Shown here: in pieces, positions 20,818 to 29,893 of the stretch
How the letters are laid out: each line of letters begins with the position of its first letter
How positions within the stretch are numbered: the stretch's first letter is position 1
NCBI GenBank assembly: GCA_003210075.1
Contig: QCNR01000011.1
Coordinates: 1-51,665, forward strand
Reading direction: 5' to 3'
Length of the DNA stretch: 51,665 nt
DNA from: Pelagibacteraceae bacterium AG-426-G09
GTDB taxonomy: Bacteria; Pseudomonadota; Alphaproteobacteria; Pelagibacterales; Pelagibacteraceae
The notes under the pieces: generated by a model
Seen by the model: only the letters and a program-made list of their open reading frames with translations
Databases searched by the model: none
Told to the model about the DNA's origin: nothing
Made by a program: the position numbers and the translations under genes

Positions 20818-21572
20818 ATTTTAAATATTTTTCTTATCCTTAATTTAGCAGTTTTTTCAATTCTTTTTATTGTTTTTTGAATTGACATTATTATAACTTT
20901 TTTCTTTGGTCCATAAGCATGAATTAATTTATTTGAGTCAATGCAAACAGCCACATGTCCTCTCCAAAAAATAATATCTCCTTTATTAAATTTTTTTTTT
21001 GATCTTAAGCCCTTTTTGTGTTTAATTTGGTCTATTGTATCTCTAGGAAAAAATTTATTGTTATATTTATAATAAATTTGAACAAGCGCAGAACAATCAA
21101 TACCTTCAAAAGTTTTTCCACCCCACTTATATGGACAATTCAAAAACATCCTGAAAATTTTTTTAAAATTATTGCTTTGGGTAGAAACTGAACAAATATC
21201 ATTAAATTTTATCCAATTATTTTTCTCAAACATAATAAGGTTTTTATTTTTTTTAAGTAACTCTACTTCACTGCCAAATGGCAAACATTTGCTAGTTAGT
21301 ATTTTTTTACTATTTTCTGAGCCAAAGTAAATTTTAGATTTAAGAGTTTTAATTTTGTGTGTAGGTTTAAATTTTTTCTTTAGTTTAACCTTTTTACTTA
21401 TGAATCCAATATAGTTATCATATAAATTCTTTACCTTATAAAAATTTTTATTTTTTGATAAGATTTTGAAACTTTCACCATATATTATTTGCGAACTAAT
21501 ATTAGAATTTTTATTTGGTTTTTCTAATACGTTAATGGTTAATGATTTGCTGAAATATTTATTTGGCACCAA
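20814..21572 (-). CDS. NlpC/P60 peptidoglycan endopeptidase with N-terminal SH3-like domains
   Basis: Cysteine peptidase of the type that cuts gamma-D-glutamyl-diaminopimelate bonds in cell-wall peptides. About residues 1-130 form two SH3-like modules (SLTINVLEKPN, FYKVKNLYDNYIGFI). The NlpC/P60 domain has the catalytic Cys in EGIDCSALVQIYY, the His in WRGHVAVCID, and HAYGPKK. No signal peptide is visible, so it probably acts in the cytoplasm on imported muropeptides. The AmpG-like permease is directly upstream with a 14-nt overlap. The start is not ATG: TTG 21572 or GTG 21569. Confidence 0.86.
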   Translation of the reverse strand: MVPNKYFSKSLTINVLEKPNKNSNISSQIIYGESFKILSKNKNFYKVKNLYDNYIGFISKKVKLKKKFKPTHKIKTLKSKIYFGSENSKKILTSKCLPFGSEVELLKKNKNLIMFEKNNWIKFNDICSVSTQSNNFKKIFRMFLNCPYKWGGKTFEGIDCSALVQIYYKYNNKFFPRDTIDQIKHKKGLRSKKKFNKGDIIFWRGHVAVCIDSNKLIHAYGPKKKVIIMSIQKTIKRIEKTAKLRIRKIFKI

Positions 21573-22932
21573 TTTTTATTTTGTTTCTTATAAACCATAA
21601 ACAAATTAATGAAGGAATAACCATCACAGTTGTTATTATAAAAAATGTACCCCAATCTCCATTCAACCAATCTACCAATGCACCTGATGAGGACGCGAGA
21701 GTAGTTCTACCTGCAGTACCTATAGATGCAAGAAGCGCATATTGTGTTGCAGTATAGGTTCTGTCCACCAATAAAGATATAAATGCTACAAAGGCAACTG
21801 TTGCGAATGCCGCTGAAATATCATCAGCTATCACAGCTAATGCAAATAACCACTCAGATTTACCTGTCCATGCAAGAGCGGCAAATAAAAGATTGGTTGC
21901 AGCCATAAAACCACCTGCCACAAACATTGTTTTTATTGTACCAGCTCTCATAGCAAATATTCCCCCTAATAGAGTAAATACCACTGTTGTGATCCAGCCT
22001 AGTGTTTTTGAATAAATTGCAATTTCACCTTTTGAAAATCCTACTTCTTTATAAAAGACAATAGACATTCTACCAAGAAATGCCTCTCCAATTTTAAATA
22101 AGAATACAAAACCTAAAATCCCAACCGCTATTGAAAATCCATTTTTTTTAAAAAAACTAATTATTGGTCCACCAATAGTACCTGTAATGTAGGCGATAAA
22201 GGCTGTAATTGGATTACTTGAACCCAACTTTTTCTGAATCATTTTATCTGTTTCTTGCTGTTTAGCTTTTCTGTCGCTCTGAAGTGGTTCGTGTACAAAC
22301 ATTAAAGCAATATTCATTAAAATCACAACAACACCCAGAATTAAAAAAGTAGTTTGCCAATAATCTTCTACTCCCATATTTTCAAAAAATTCTGCTGTAA
22401 ATAATGCAATAACTCCACCTAATTTATATCCAGTCCACCATCCCACAACCGCCATTGCCGCTCCAGCAGCCATTGACTTTCCTTCGTTAGAATTAATTTG
22501 TTCAATTCTTAAAGCATCAACTGTTATATCTTGTGTTGCTGACGCAATTGCAATGATTAGTCCGACACCAATTAATAATGCTAAATTCTGAGTTGGATTA
22601 AGCATACTCCAAATTAACAAACTAATTAAAATTATAATTTGCATTAAAACTATCCAACCTCTTCTATGACCTAATTTTTTTGTTAAAAATGGAATTTGAA
22701 TTCTATCTATTATTGGTGCCCATAAATAATTGAAAGCATAAACACCAAATATTAAACCTGCCCAACCAATAGTTGATCTACTTAAACCCTCTTCTTTTAA
22801 CCAAAGACTTAAACTGCTAGCAATTAATACCCAAGGAAATCCACTTATTGCTCCTAAAAGCAATATTCTTAACATTCTAATATCTTTGTAAACTAATATT
22901 GATTGTGACCAGCTCTGTTTCTTTTCTATCAT
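21559..22932 (-). CDS. ampG: AmpG-like muropeptide permease (MFS)
   Basis: Inner-membrane major-facilitator protein of the AmpG/PAT branch, which imports anhydro-muropeptides for cell-wall recycling. Residues 20-60 show RMLRILLLGAISGFPWVLIA and SLSLWLKEEGLS, the family's hallmark first helix. About 12 hydrophobic segments follow, with TQDITVDALRIE in the middle. I choose ATG 22932 (457 residues): GGAG lies 9 nt upstream and it starts just after the trkH stop. The TTG at 22947 would place that ribosome-binding site inside the gene. The next gene encodes a murein endopeptidase, which supports the muropeptide role. Confidence 0.85.
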   Translation of the reverse strand: MIEKKQSWSQSILVYKDIRMLRILLLGAISGFPWVLIASSLSLWLKEEGLSRSTIGWAGLIFGVYAFNYLWAPIIDRIQIPFLTKKLGHRRGWIVLMQIIILISLLIWSMLNPTQNLALLIGVGLIIAIASATQDITVDALRIEQINSNEGKSMAAGAAMAVVGWWTGYKLGGVIALFTAEFFENMGVEDYWQTTFLILGVVVILMNIALMFVHEPLQSDRKAKQQETDKMIQKKLGSSNPITAFIAYITGTIGGPIISFFKKNGFSIAVGILGFVFLFKIGEAFLGRMSIVFYKEVGFSKGEIAIYSKTLGWITTVVFTLLGGIFAMRAGTIKTMFVAGGFMAATNLLFAALAWTGKSEWLFALAVIADDISAAFATVAFVAFISLLVDRTYTATQYALLASIGTAGRTTLASSSGALVDWLNGDWGTFFIITTVMVIPSLICLWFIRNKIKIGAK

Positions 22933-22934
22933 AT

Positions 22935-24380
22935 TTATCTTCTCCAAAATGATGGAATGAATAATACTATTATAGCAAATAGTTCAAGTCTACCTAAAAT
23001 CATTCCTACAGTTAAAATCCATTTAGAAAAATCAGGCAATAATGAAAAATTTCCATTTGGACCAATCATTCCCCCCAAACCAGGACCCACATTTGAAATA
23101 GATGTTGCCGCACCTGAAACAGCAGTCACAAAATCTAAACCACTAATTGATAATAGAGTAGTAATAATAAAAAAAATTATAATGTATAAAAATACAAAAG
23201 ATATTATTGAAGAAATGAACTTTTCGTTAAGAGTATTACCCCCATATTTTAAAACGAAAACACCTCTAGGATATATATATTTTTTTAATTGCATAACAAA
23301 AAATTTATATAATATGTGAATTCTAAATATTTTTAATCCACATGCCGTTGAGCCTGCACAACCACCAATGAACATAAGTACTAAAAAAAATATTAATGGA
23401 AAACCACCCCAATCGCTATAATTTGTAGTAACATAACCTGTACCAGTAAGAATTGAGACAACATTAAATATAACTTGTCTTAATAAAAAATCCTCAGAGT
23501 CATAATTTTTAAATTGCAAAAAAATAAAAATTATTAATACAGAAATAATTATTGTTTTTATAAAAAAACTAATTTGTGTGTCTTGATAAAATATTTTTTT
23601 ATCTCCATTTAAATATTTTATATATGTAATAAAAGGAATACTTCCTAAAATAATAAACACAACAGCATTTATTTCAATTAAGGCATTATTAAAATGCCCA
23701 ATTGATTCATTGTAATTTGAAAATCCCCCAGTAGCTATTGTAGTCATGGAATGAGTAAGGCTATCAAAATAACTCATTCCAAATAACTTATAAAATATAG
23801 CACAGGTAAAAGTTAATAAGGAATAAATAACTATTAATCTAAATGATACTTCTTTAGATTTTGGTAAAATTTTTTCCGCATTATCATTAGAAGATATTTT
23901 AAACAATTGCATTCCTCCAATGTTCATAATAGGCATTAAAGTAATAGCCATAAGAATTATACCTATACCTCCAAGCCATTGAAGTATAGCTCGCCATAAC
24001 AAAATTCCTTTAGGCGCATTATCTAGATCAGTAATAATTGTTGATCCTGTTGTAGTTATTCCAGACATACTTTCAAAAAATGCATCTGTAAAACTTAAAT
24101 TTAATTCTGAAAAAATAAATGGCAGAGAACCAAAAATTGCTACTGATAGCCATGAAAGCGAAGTTAAAATAAACGCTTGAGGAAGATCTATATTTTTATC
24201 GTGATCTAAATTAGATAAAAAAAAGAGTACACCAAAAATTACGGTAATTATTGATGCCGAAACAAAGGCCGAATCTAGCTCATTGTAAATTAACTGGATT
24301 ATCACTGGTATTAGCATAAATACCCCTAAAATAATCTGTAGCGTTCCAAGTGTATAAAAAACAGTTTTATAATTGTACAT
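22935..24380 (-). CDS. trkH: Trk-type potassium uptake protein, membrane subunit
   Basis: K+ translocating subunit of a Trk system, 481 residues with eight or more membrane spans. The four selectivity-filter loops are visible: GITTTGSTI, TIATGGFSNYN, LTGTGYVTTNYSDW and SISNVGPGLGG. The TrkA-type regulatory subunit is not in this window. It lies 2 nt before ampG in the same direction, with only 79 bp separating it from the divergent lysK. Confidence 0.93.
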   Translation of the reverse strand: MYNYKTVFYTLGTLQIILGVFMLIPVIIQLIYNELDSAFVSASIITVIFGVLFFLSNLDHDKNIDLPQAFILTSLSWLSVAIFGSLPFIFSELNLSFTDAFFESMSGITTTGSTIITDLDNAPKGILLWRAILQWLGGIGIILMAITLMPIMNIGGMQLFKISSNDNAEKILPKSKEVSFRLIVIYSLLTFTCAIFYKLFGMSYFDSLTHSMTTIATGGFSNYNESIGHFNNALIEINAVVFIILGSIPFITYIKYLNGDKKIFYQDTQISFFIKTIIISVLIIFIFLQFKNYDSEDFLLRQVIFNVVSILTGTGYVTTNYSDWGGFPLIFFLVLMFIGGCAGSTACGLKIFRIHILYKFFVMQLKKYIYPRGVFVLKYGGNTLNEKFISSIISFVFLYIIIFFIITTLLSISGLDFVTAVSGAATSISNVGPGLGGMIGPNGNFSLLPDFSKWILTVGMILGRLELFAIIVLFIPSFWRR

Positions 24381-24418
24381 TTTGAATGGACATTATTTTA
24401 TGGTAAATAAATTTCAAC

Positions 24419-24447
24419 ATTTTAACAATCAATAAAACTGTTAAAAT
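24419..24447. repeat. 9-bp inverted repeat between trkH and lysK
   Basis: ATTTTAACA (24419-24427) and TGTTAAAAT (24439-24447) form a perfect inverted repeat with an 11-bp centre, 12 bp before the lysK ATG. It could be an operator for the divergent trkH/lysK region or a weak A-U hairpin in the lysK leader. No regulator is implied by the sequence. Confidence 0.5.
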
Positions 24448-24459
24448 ATCTACAAAAAC

Positions 24460-26037
24460 ATGAAGCAATCTATAGATAAAACAATTATTGAAAAAACAAA
24501 CGCATGGCCGTTTGTAGAAGCAAAAAAAATTCTTAAAGAGAGAAAGAAGTATATAGAAAAAAAAAATAAAATTATTTTACAAACAGGTTATGGACCTAGT
24601 GGTTTGCCACATATAGGTACTTTCGGGGAAGTTGCCAGAACATCAATGGTAGTTAATGCACTAAATGAGTTAACTGATGTACCCAAAGAAATTATTACAT
24701 TTTCTGATGATATGGATGGTCTAAGAAAAATTCCTGACAACGTACCAAATAAAGATTTATTAGAAAAAAATTTGAACAAACCTCTTACAAAAGTTCCCGA
24801 TCCATTTAATAAGTTCGATAGTTTTGGAGAGCATAACAATGAAATGTTAAAAAATTTTCTTAAAGAATTTGGATTTAAATATACATTTAAAAGTTCAACT
24901 GATCTTTATACTTCAGGAAAATTTAACGATACTCTGAAATTAGTTCTTCAAAACTATCAGGGCATAATGAATATTATTATTCCTACTCTTGGTAAAGAAA
25001 GGCAAAAAACTTACTCACCATTTTTACCAATATGTCCTGAAACCGGTAAAGTTTTAGAGATACCGGTTTTAGAAATTAATGAAAACGATTCAAAAATTGT
25101 CTTTGACAACAGCGGAAAAAAATTAGAAAAAAGTATTTTAAACGGAGATTGCAAACTGCAATGGAAAGTCGATTGGGCAATGAGATGGTTTGCGCTTGAT
25201 GTAGACTTTGAAATGTATGGAAAAGATTTAATCGAAAGTGCAATTCTTTCAACTAAAATTATTAATTTATTAGGCAAAAAAAATCCTTCAGGGTTTGCAT
25301 ATGAATTATTCTTAGATGAGAAAGGAGAAAAGATTTCAAAATCAAAAGGCAATGGTATTACAATTGATCAGTGGTTAAATTTTGCCTCACCCGAAAGCTT
25401 GTCTTTATTTATGTATCAAAATCCAAAAAGAGCAAAAAAACTTTATAAAGAAATTGTGCCAAAAGCTGTAGATGAGTATTTAGAATTAATAGATAAATCA
25501 AAAAATCAAGACGATAAACAATTAATTTTAAATCCTGTATGGCATGTACATAACGGCAAAGTACCAAAAGAGGAAATGATAATGACTTTTTCAATGTTAT
25601 TAAATTTAGTCGAAACAAGTAATGCAAATTCTAAAGATTTGCTTTGGAAATTTGTAAAAAAATACAAACCTAACATTGAGGAAAATAACTTTCCTATTTT
25701 TGATAAATTAGTTGAATATTCTATTAAGTTTTTTAATGAAGTAATTAAAGAAAATAAAAAATATAAAAAACCAAGCTTAAATGAAAAGCAAGCATTAGAA
25801 GCGCTAATAAATGCCTTAGCAGAGTGTAATGAAAAAATGTTGCCTGAAGAAATACAAACGAAAATTTATTCTGTTGGAAAAGAGAATGGATATAAAGATA
25901 ATTTAAGAGATTGGTTTAAATTAATTTATGAAGTAGTCTTTGGAGATGAAAATGGGCCTAGGCTAGGTTTTTTTATAAGTTTCTTTGGTATCCAAGAAAC
26001 AAAAAAACTTATTTCAGAAAAAATAAACAATGTTTGA
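24460..26037 (+). CDS. lysK: Lysyl-tRNA synthetase, class I (archaeal type)
   Basis: Charges tRNA-Lys with lysine. It is the class I Rossmann-fold enzyme and not the class II LysS of most bacteria. The HIGH-like motif is in GPSGLPHIGTFGEVAR and the KMSKS-like motif in GEKISKSKGNGI, both unmistakable for LysRS-I. TNAWPFVEAKKIL at the N-terminus also matches. The 525 residues are normal, with the C-terminal anticodon-binding helical domain present. Class I LysRS is common in alphaproteobacteria. Its end overlaps pyrD by 8 nt. Confidence 0.95.
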   Translation: MKQSIDKTIIEKTNAWPFVEAKKILKERKKYIEKKNKIILQTGYGPSGLPHIGTFGEVARTSMVVNALNELTDVPKEIITFSDDMDGLRKIPDNVPNKDLLEKNLNKPLTKVPDPFNKFDSFGEHNNEMLKNFLKEFGFKYTFKSSTDLYTSGKFNDTLKLVLQNYQGIMNIIIPTLGKERQKTYSPFLPICPETGKVLEIPVLEINENDSKIVFDNSGKKLEKSILNGDCKLQWKVDWAMRWFALDVDFEMYGKDLIESAILSTKIINLLGKKNPSGFAYELFLDEKGEKISKSKGNGITIDQWLNFASPESLSLFMYQNPKRAKKLYKEIVPKAVDEYLELIDKSKNQDDKQLILNPVWHVHNGKVPKEEMIMTFSMLLNLVETSNANSKDLLWKFVKKYKPNIEENNFPIFDKLVEYSIKFFNEVIKENKKYKKPSLNEKQALEALINALAECNEKMLPEEIQTKIYSVGKENGYKDNLRDWFKLIYEVVFGDENGPRLGFFISFFGIQETKKLISEKINNV

Positions 26038-27064
26038 AAAAATAAAATCTTTAATTTTTAAATTTGACCCAGAGTCTGCACATGATTTAGCCATTAAAGC
26101 TTTAAAAACTAAGTTAGTACCAATAAAGGTTAAAGATTATGATACTTTAAGAGTAAAATTTTTAGACAAAGAAATATCAAATCCTATAGGTATGGCGGCT
26201 GGTTTTGATAAAAATGCTGAAGTATATAATTCATTATTTAAGCTGGGATTTGCTTTTGTTGAAGTTGGAACTATTACTCCAGAACCTCAATTTGGTAATC
26301 CAAAACCAAGAGTCTTTAGACTCGAAGAAGATGAGGCATTAATTAATAGACTTGGTTTTAACAATGTGGGGTCTATAAAAGCCGCAAATAATATTAATAA
26401 TGATCCTCCGAGTGGTTTGTTGGGAATAAATATCGGTCCAAATAAGGACTCTAAAAATAGAATTGGTGATTATTTAAAATGTTTTAAAAATTTAAGTAAT
26501 TCAGGTGATTATATTACAATTAACATTTCGTCCCCGAACACTGAAAATTTAAGAAGTTTTCATAATCCAAAAGAATTAGAAGAATTGTTGAATGCACTTA
26601 ACGAGGAAAAAATTAAACAAAGCTCTAATATAAAAATTGCTGTTAAAATTGCACCAGATTTAAAATTGAAAGATTTAGATATTATTGGAAATACACTTTT
26701 GAATAATAATATAGAGATTGTAATAATTTCAAATACATCAGATGGGACTAGAGATAATTTAAAAAATATAAATAAATTTGAAAAGGGTGGATTATCTGGC
26801 AAGCCAATAGAACAAAAATCAAATTTAGTTATAAAAGAATTTTATAAAATTTTTAAAAATAAAATTAAAATTATAGGGGTTGGAGGAGTTGACTCAGGTA
26901 AAAGCGCATATGAAAAGTTTATCTCGGGCGCAAGCTATATTCAATTATATACCGGCATGGTTTACCAAGGACCAAATATAGTAAATAAAATTTCTGAAGA
27001 ACTAAATGGTATTTTAAGTTCAGATGGGGTTAAAAATATCGAGGAAATAGTGGGATCTAACTAA
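26030..27064 (+). CDS. pyrD: Dihydroorotate dehydrogenase (quinone), class 2
   Basis: Membrane-associated FMN enzyme that oxidises dihydroorotate to orotate and passes electrons to quinone in pyrimidine synthesis. The N-terminal helix (FEKIKSLIFKFDPESAHDLA) is the class 2 membrane anchor. NPIGMAAGFDKNAE and VEVGTITPEPQFGNPKPR are signatures. The catalytic base is the Ser in NISSPNTENLRS. GVGGVDSG and the C-terminal QLYTGMVYQGP bind FMN phosphate. Its 344 residues are typical. Confidence 0.95.
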   Translation: MFEKIKSLIFKFDPESAHDLAIKALKTKLVPIKVKDYDTLRVKFLDKEISNPIGMAAGFDKNAEVYNSLFKLGFAFVEVGTITPEPQFGNPKPRVFRLEEDEALINRLGFNNVGSIKAANNINNDPPSGLLGINIGPNKDSKNRIGDYLKCFKNLSNSGDYITINISSPNTENLRSFHNPKELEELLNALNEEKIKQSSNIKIAVKIAPDLKLKDLDIIGNTLLNNNIEIVIISNTSDGTRDNLKNINKFEKGGLSGKPIEQKSNLVIKEFYKIFKNKIKIIGVGGVDSGKSAYEKFISGASYIQLYTGMVYQGPNIVNKISEELNGILSSDGVKNIEEIVGSN

Positions 27065-27072
27065 ATATAAAC

Positions 27073-27101
27073 TTGACTGAAAACTTTAGCTGAAATATAC
27101 C
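27073..27101 (+). promoter_or_regulatory. Candidate promoter of rpmB
   Basis: TTGACT (27073-27078), a 17-bp spacer, then TATACC (27096-27101). The predicted start near 27108 leaves a leader of about 7 nt before the ATG at 27115, so rpmB would be almost leaderless from this promoter. Confidence 0.5.
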
Positions 27102-27114
27102 TCTCAAAATTATT

Positions 27115-27396
27115 ATGTCAAAAAAATGTGAACTCACTGGAAAAATACCCCTTAAGGGTCATAATGTTAGTCATGCCAACAATAAGACAAAAAGAAGGTT
27201 TTTACCAAATCTTAAAAAAGTAAGATTTAAAAGTGTATCGTTAAATAAATCACTTAAGTTAACTGTTTCTAACGCAGGTATGAGAACGGTAGATAAAAAA
27301 GGAAGCTTTGACCAATTTTTGATTTCGGCAAAACAAAAAAATTTATCTCCAAGATTAAAAAAAATAAAAAAAATTCTTTTAGCTAAAAGCGCCTAA
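27115..27396 (+). CDS. rpmB: 50S ribosomal protein bL28
   Basis: Large-subunit protein of 93 residues. The opening [20 protein letters not shown] and the following [12 protein letters not shown] are diagnostic of L28. Only one cysteine remains, so it is the zinc-free form. rpmG (L33), a frequent partner elsewhere, is not adjacent. A good promoter lies in the 50 bp upstream. Confidence 0.97.
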   Translation: MSKKCELTGKIPLKGHNVSHANNKTKRRFLPNLKKVRFKSVSLNKSLKLTVSNAGMRTVDKKGSFDQFLISAKQKNLSPRLKKIKKILLAKSA

Positions 27397-27416
27397 TTTT
27401 TATATATTTTGTATCG

Positions 27417-27965
27417 ATGAATAAAACAATTTTAGTTTTATCTATAACAATGGGGTTTGTTGTGTTGGCCTCTAATTATTTAGTTCAATTTCCGATTCAC
27501 TACAAAGGATTATCTGAACTACTAACATATGGTGCATTTACTTATCCTATAGCTTTTTTAATAACAGATCTTGCCAATAGATCTTTTGGTAAAGAAGTTG
27601 CTAAAAAAGTTGTTTACTTTGGTTTTTTTATTGGAATTTCATTCACACTTTTTTTTTCAACAAATTTCTCAGATCTTATTTCTATAAGAATTGCCATAGG
27701 TTCGGGAATTGCATTTATAGTTTCACAAAGAATTGATGTTTTTATATTTGATAAACTTAGAAATAAATATTGGTTTATACCACCATTAGCATCTTCAATA
27801 AATGGTTCAGTAATTGATACTTTTTTATTTTTCTCAATTGCATTTTATGCAACAGGAATATCTTGGTTCACTTTAGCACTAGGTGATTTAGCAGTTAAAC
27901 TTTTTGTAGCTTTATTAATGCTGGTACCATTTAGATTATTATTAAAAACTTTTAAGCCAATTTAA
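27417..27965 (+). CDS. yhhQ: Queuosine precursor transporter (YhhQ/VUT family)
   Basis: Small inner-membrane transporter for 7-deaza-guanine precursors of the tRNA base queuosine. The 182 residues contain about six hydrophobic segments and the family patterns ASNYLVQFPIHYKGLSELLT, GAFTYPIAFLITDLANRSFG and NGSVIDTFLFFSIAF. It lies 20 nt after rpmB, too close for a preQ1 riboswitch of its own. One base separates its stop from that of the convergent speB. Confidence 0.87.
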   Translation: MNKTILVLSITMGFVVLASNYLVQFPIHYKGLSELLTYGAFTYPIAFLITDLANRSFGKEVAKKVVYFGFFIGISFTLFFSTNFSDLISIRIAIGSGIAFIVSQRIDVFIFDKLRNKYWFIPPLASSINGSVIDTFLFFSIAFYATGISWFTLALGDLAVKLFVALLMLVPFRLLLKTFKPI

Positions 27966-27966
27966 C

Positions 27967-28845
27967 TTATTTAAGTAAAAATTTGTAAGATAAAATTTTA
28001 TAAACTAGTTTTGCAACTAAAAAGTTATAGCTATTAAAACCTTTTATCGGTGCTAATTCGTTAACATCTGCACCAACTATTCTTGAATTCTTACATGCAA
28101 TTCTTAAAATCTCTAAAGCTTCGTCCCAAAATATTCCACCTGGTTCTGGAGTGCCAGTTGCTGGCATAATACTAGAATCAAGTCCATCTACGTCAAAGGT
28201 GATGTAAACATCTTTGTCTTTAATTTGTTTTTTAAATTTTTTTAAATCCCATTTTTTTTTATCTTTAGCCCAATAAATAATAATTCTTTTTTTGTTTTTT
28301 TTTAAAACTGGAATTTCTTCCGCAGATATATTTCTTATTCCAAAAGAGACTACAGATATATTTTTATGATCTATACATCTTTTTATTGCTGAAGCATGTG
28401 AAAATTTTTCACCAGCATAACTTTCTCGTAAATCTGCATGGGCATCAAAATGTAAAAGTGTAAGTTTTTTATATTTTCTAACAAAAGGTTTAATACAACC
28501 AGGTGTAATAGAATGCTCACCACCTAGAATAATGGGAAAAAGTTTTTTATCTATAATTTTTTTATTAATCTCAGCGATTTGACTGATTGCTTTTTTTATA
28601 TTTTTATTAATTTTAAATGGCTTTAATGTTTTTATACCAATTTTTTTAAATGGTTCACATTTAAGTTCTTCATCATATAATTCAACTTGATGAGAAGCTT
28701 TAATTATTTCTTTAGGTCCATTTTTTGTACCTCCACCATAACTAACTGTTTTTTCTAACCCAAAGGGAACAACAATGGCTTTTTCTTTAAAATTGAACTT
28801 ATTATCAATTCCTAAAAAACCTTGTTTGTTAGTTAAATAATTCAA
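27967..28845 (-). CDS. speB: Agmatinase-family ureohydrolase
   Basis: Dinuclear manganese enzyme of the arginase/agmatinase family; agmatinase would give putrescine and urea. The metal motifs GGEHSI, LLHFDAHADLRE and FDVDGLDSS are intact. The open frame runs up to 28980, but those 45 residues overlap the upstream gene in another frame and do not look like this family. I place the start at TTG 28845 (292 residues), 4 nt after the upstream stop with an AGG nearby. No arginine decarboxylase is in the window, so the true substrate (agmatine or another guanidino compound) is open. Confidence 0.84.
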   Translation of the reverse strand: MNYLTNKQGFLGIDNKFNFKEKAIVVPFGLEKTVSYGGGTKNGPKEIIKASHQVELYDEELKCEPFKKIGIKTLKPFKINKNIKKAISQIAEINKKIIDKKLFPIILGGEHSITPGCIKPFVRKYKKLTLLHFDAHADLRESYAGEKFSHASAIKRCIDHKNISVVSFGIRNISAEEIPVLKKNKKRIIIYWAKDKKKWDLKKFKKQIKDKDVYITFDVDGLDSSIMPATGTPEPGGIFWDEALEILRIACKNSRIVGADVNELAPIKGFNSYNFLVAKLVYKILSYKFLLK

Positions 28846-28849
28846 TTTA

Positions 28850-29893
28850 TTACCTAAAAATTTTAGAAAAATTCTTTCTTTCTCTGTTTTTCCATTCGCC
28901 GTTATGGTAAGCATCGCTAGCAATAAGGGGAAGAACGCTTGTTGCTTCTGCAAAAACCATTTGTTCTTTTGTAACATCAACTTTTCCCCAAGAGCTCGCC
29001 TCTTTTAGAGTAGAACTACTGCAAGCTCCATCCCTAGAATCGGCCACTGTAATTTGTACAGCATATTTGTGCATATCTACATTTTTCCCTAATAGCTCAG
29101 CACATATAACTGTATCTTGAATAAAATTTTTTGGCACACCTCCGCCAATCATAAATAAACCTGAACCTTTTGATCTAATTTTAATTTCAGTTAGTTCTCT
29201 AAATTCTCTTATTGAATCTATTGTAATATGCTTTTTAGGATTCCTTTCTTGATGCATTACTAAGCCAAACCCAGCACTAGAATCTGTAAATGCGGGGCAA
29301 AATATTGGTACATCGTTATCGTACGCAACTTCTATAAGGGAATCTTTTTTTTTCGCATTTTTCTTTAAATACTTTCCCATTTCGTAGATAAATTCTCTGG
29401 ATGTATAACTCTTAGGCTCTAAATTGTCAGCTATCTCTCCTATGATTTTGTCACACATCTGAAGTTCATCTTCATCAATGTAGGTGTCATATATTCTATC
29501 TATATAATTATCTCTAAGTTCAGTGTCATTTTGATATTGCGATCCTTGATAGTGCTTGAAACCTAGAGCCTCAAAAAAATCCATATCAATTATAGATGCT
29601 CCAGTAGCAACTATTGCGTCTACCATATTATACTTAACCAAATCCCTATAAACATGCATACATCCAGCTGCAGAAGTTGATCCTGCTAAAGTTAGAAAAA
29701 TTGTGCAATCTTTATCTTTTAACATCTCATTGTATATTTTTGCGGCATTTGCAGTTTCTCTTGATACAAAAGACATTTTCTCCATTGATGAAACAATTTT
29801 TCTAGAGTCAAAAGACGTTATATCTATGTGCTCTACTGGTTTTTTGAGAAATTCTTGCTTGCTGTTGTGACCTGGATTTTTTTTGTCAGACAT
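28850..29893 (-). CDS. Deoxyhypusine synthase-like protein, putative homospermidine synthase
   Basis: Member of the deoxyhypusine synthase fold (347 residues). Bacteria lack eIF5A; bacterial relatives are reported to make homospermidine or related polyamines by aminobutyl transfer. FLTLAGSTSAAGCMHVYRDL and VDAIVATGASIIDMDFFEAL form the NAD-binding part. The catalytic lysine equivalent is present in EASSWGKVDVTKEQ, and DGACSSSTLKEA precedes it. It lies between an ornithine-type decarboxylase (TAAATG junction) and a ureohydrolase, which supports a polyamine role. The exact product is inference. Confidence 0.83.
   Translation of the reverse strand: MSDKKNPGHNSKQEFLKKPVEHIDITSFDSRKIVSSMEKMSFVSRETANAAKIYNEMLKDKDCTIFLTLAGSTSAAGCMHVYRDLVKYNMVDAIVATGASIIDMDFFEALGFKHYQGSQYQNDTELRDNYIDRIYDTYIDEDELQMCDKIIGEIADNLEPKSYTSREFIYEMGKYLKKNAKKKDSLIEVAYDNDVPIFCPAFTDSSAGFGLVMHQERNPKKHITIDSIREFRELTEIKIRSKGSGLFMIGGGVPKNFIQDTVICAELLGKNVDMHKYAVQITVADSRDGACSSSTLKEASSWGKVDVTKEQMVFAEATSVLPLIASDAYHNGEWKNRERKNFSKIFR

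Noticed and set aside
22957..23319. 120-codon plus-strand open frame inside trkH
   Set aside because: It is antisense to the conserved selectivity-filter region of TrkH, with no ribosome-binding site and no family resemblance.
27397..27416. Possible preQ1 riboswitch before the queuosine precursor transporter
   Set aside because: Only 20 AT-rich bases separate it from rpmB, too few for the aptamer, and no C-rich or A-rich preQ1 pattern is present.
28846..28980. N-terminal extension of speB up to an ATG at 28980
   Set aside because: The 45 extra residues overlap the end of the deoxyhypusine synthase-like gene in another frame and do not resemble ureohydrolases; TTG 28845 fits better.
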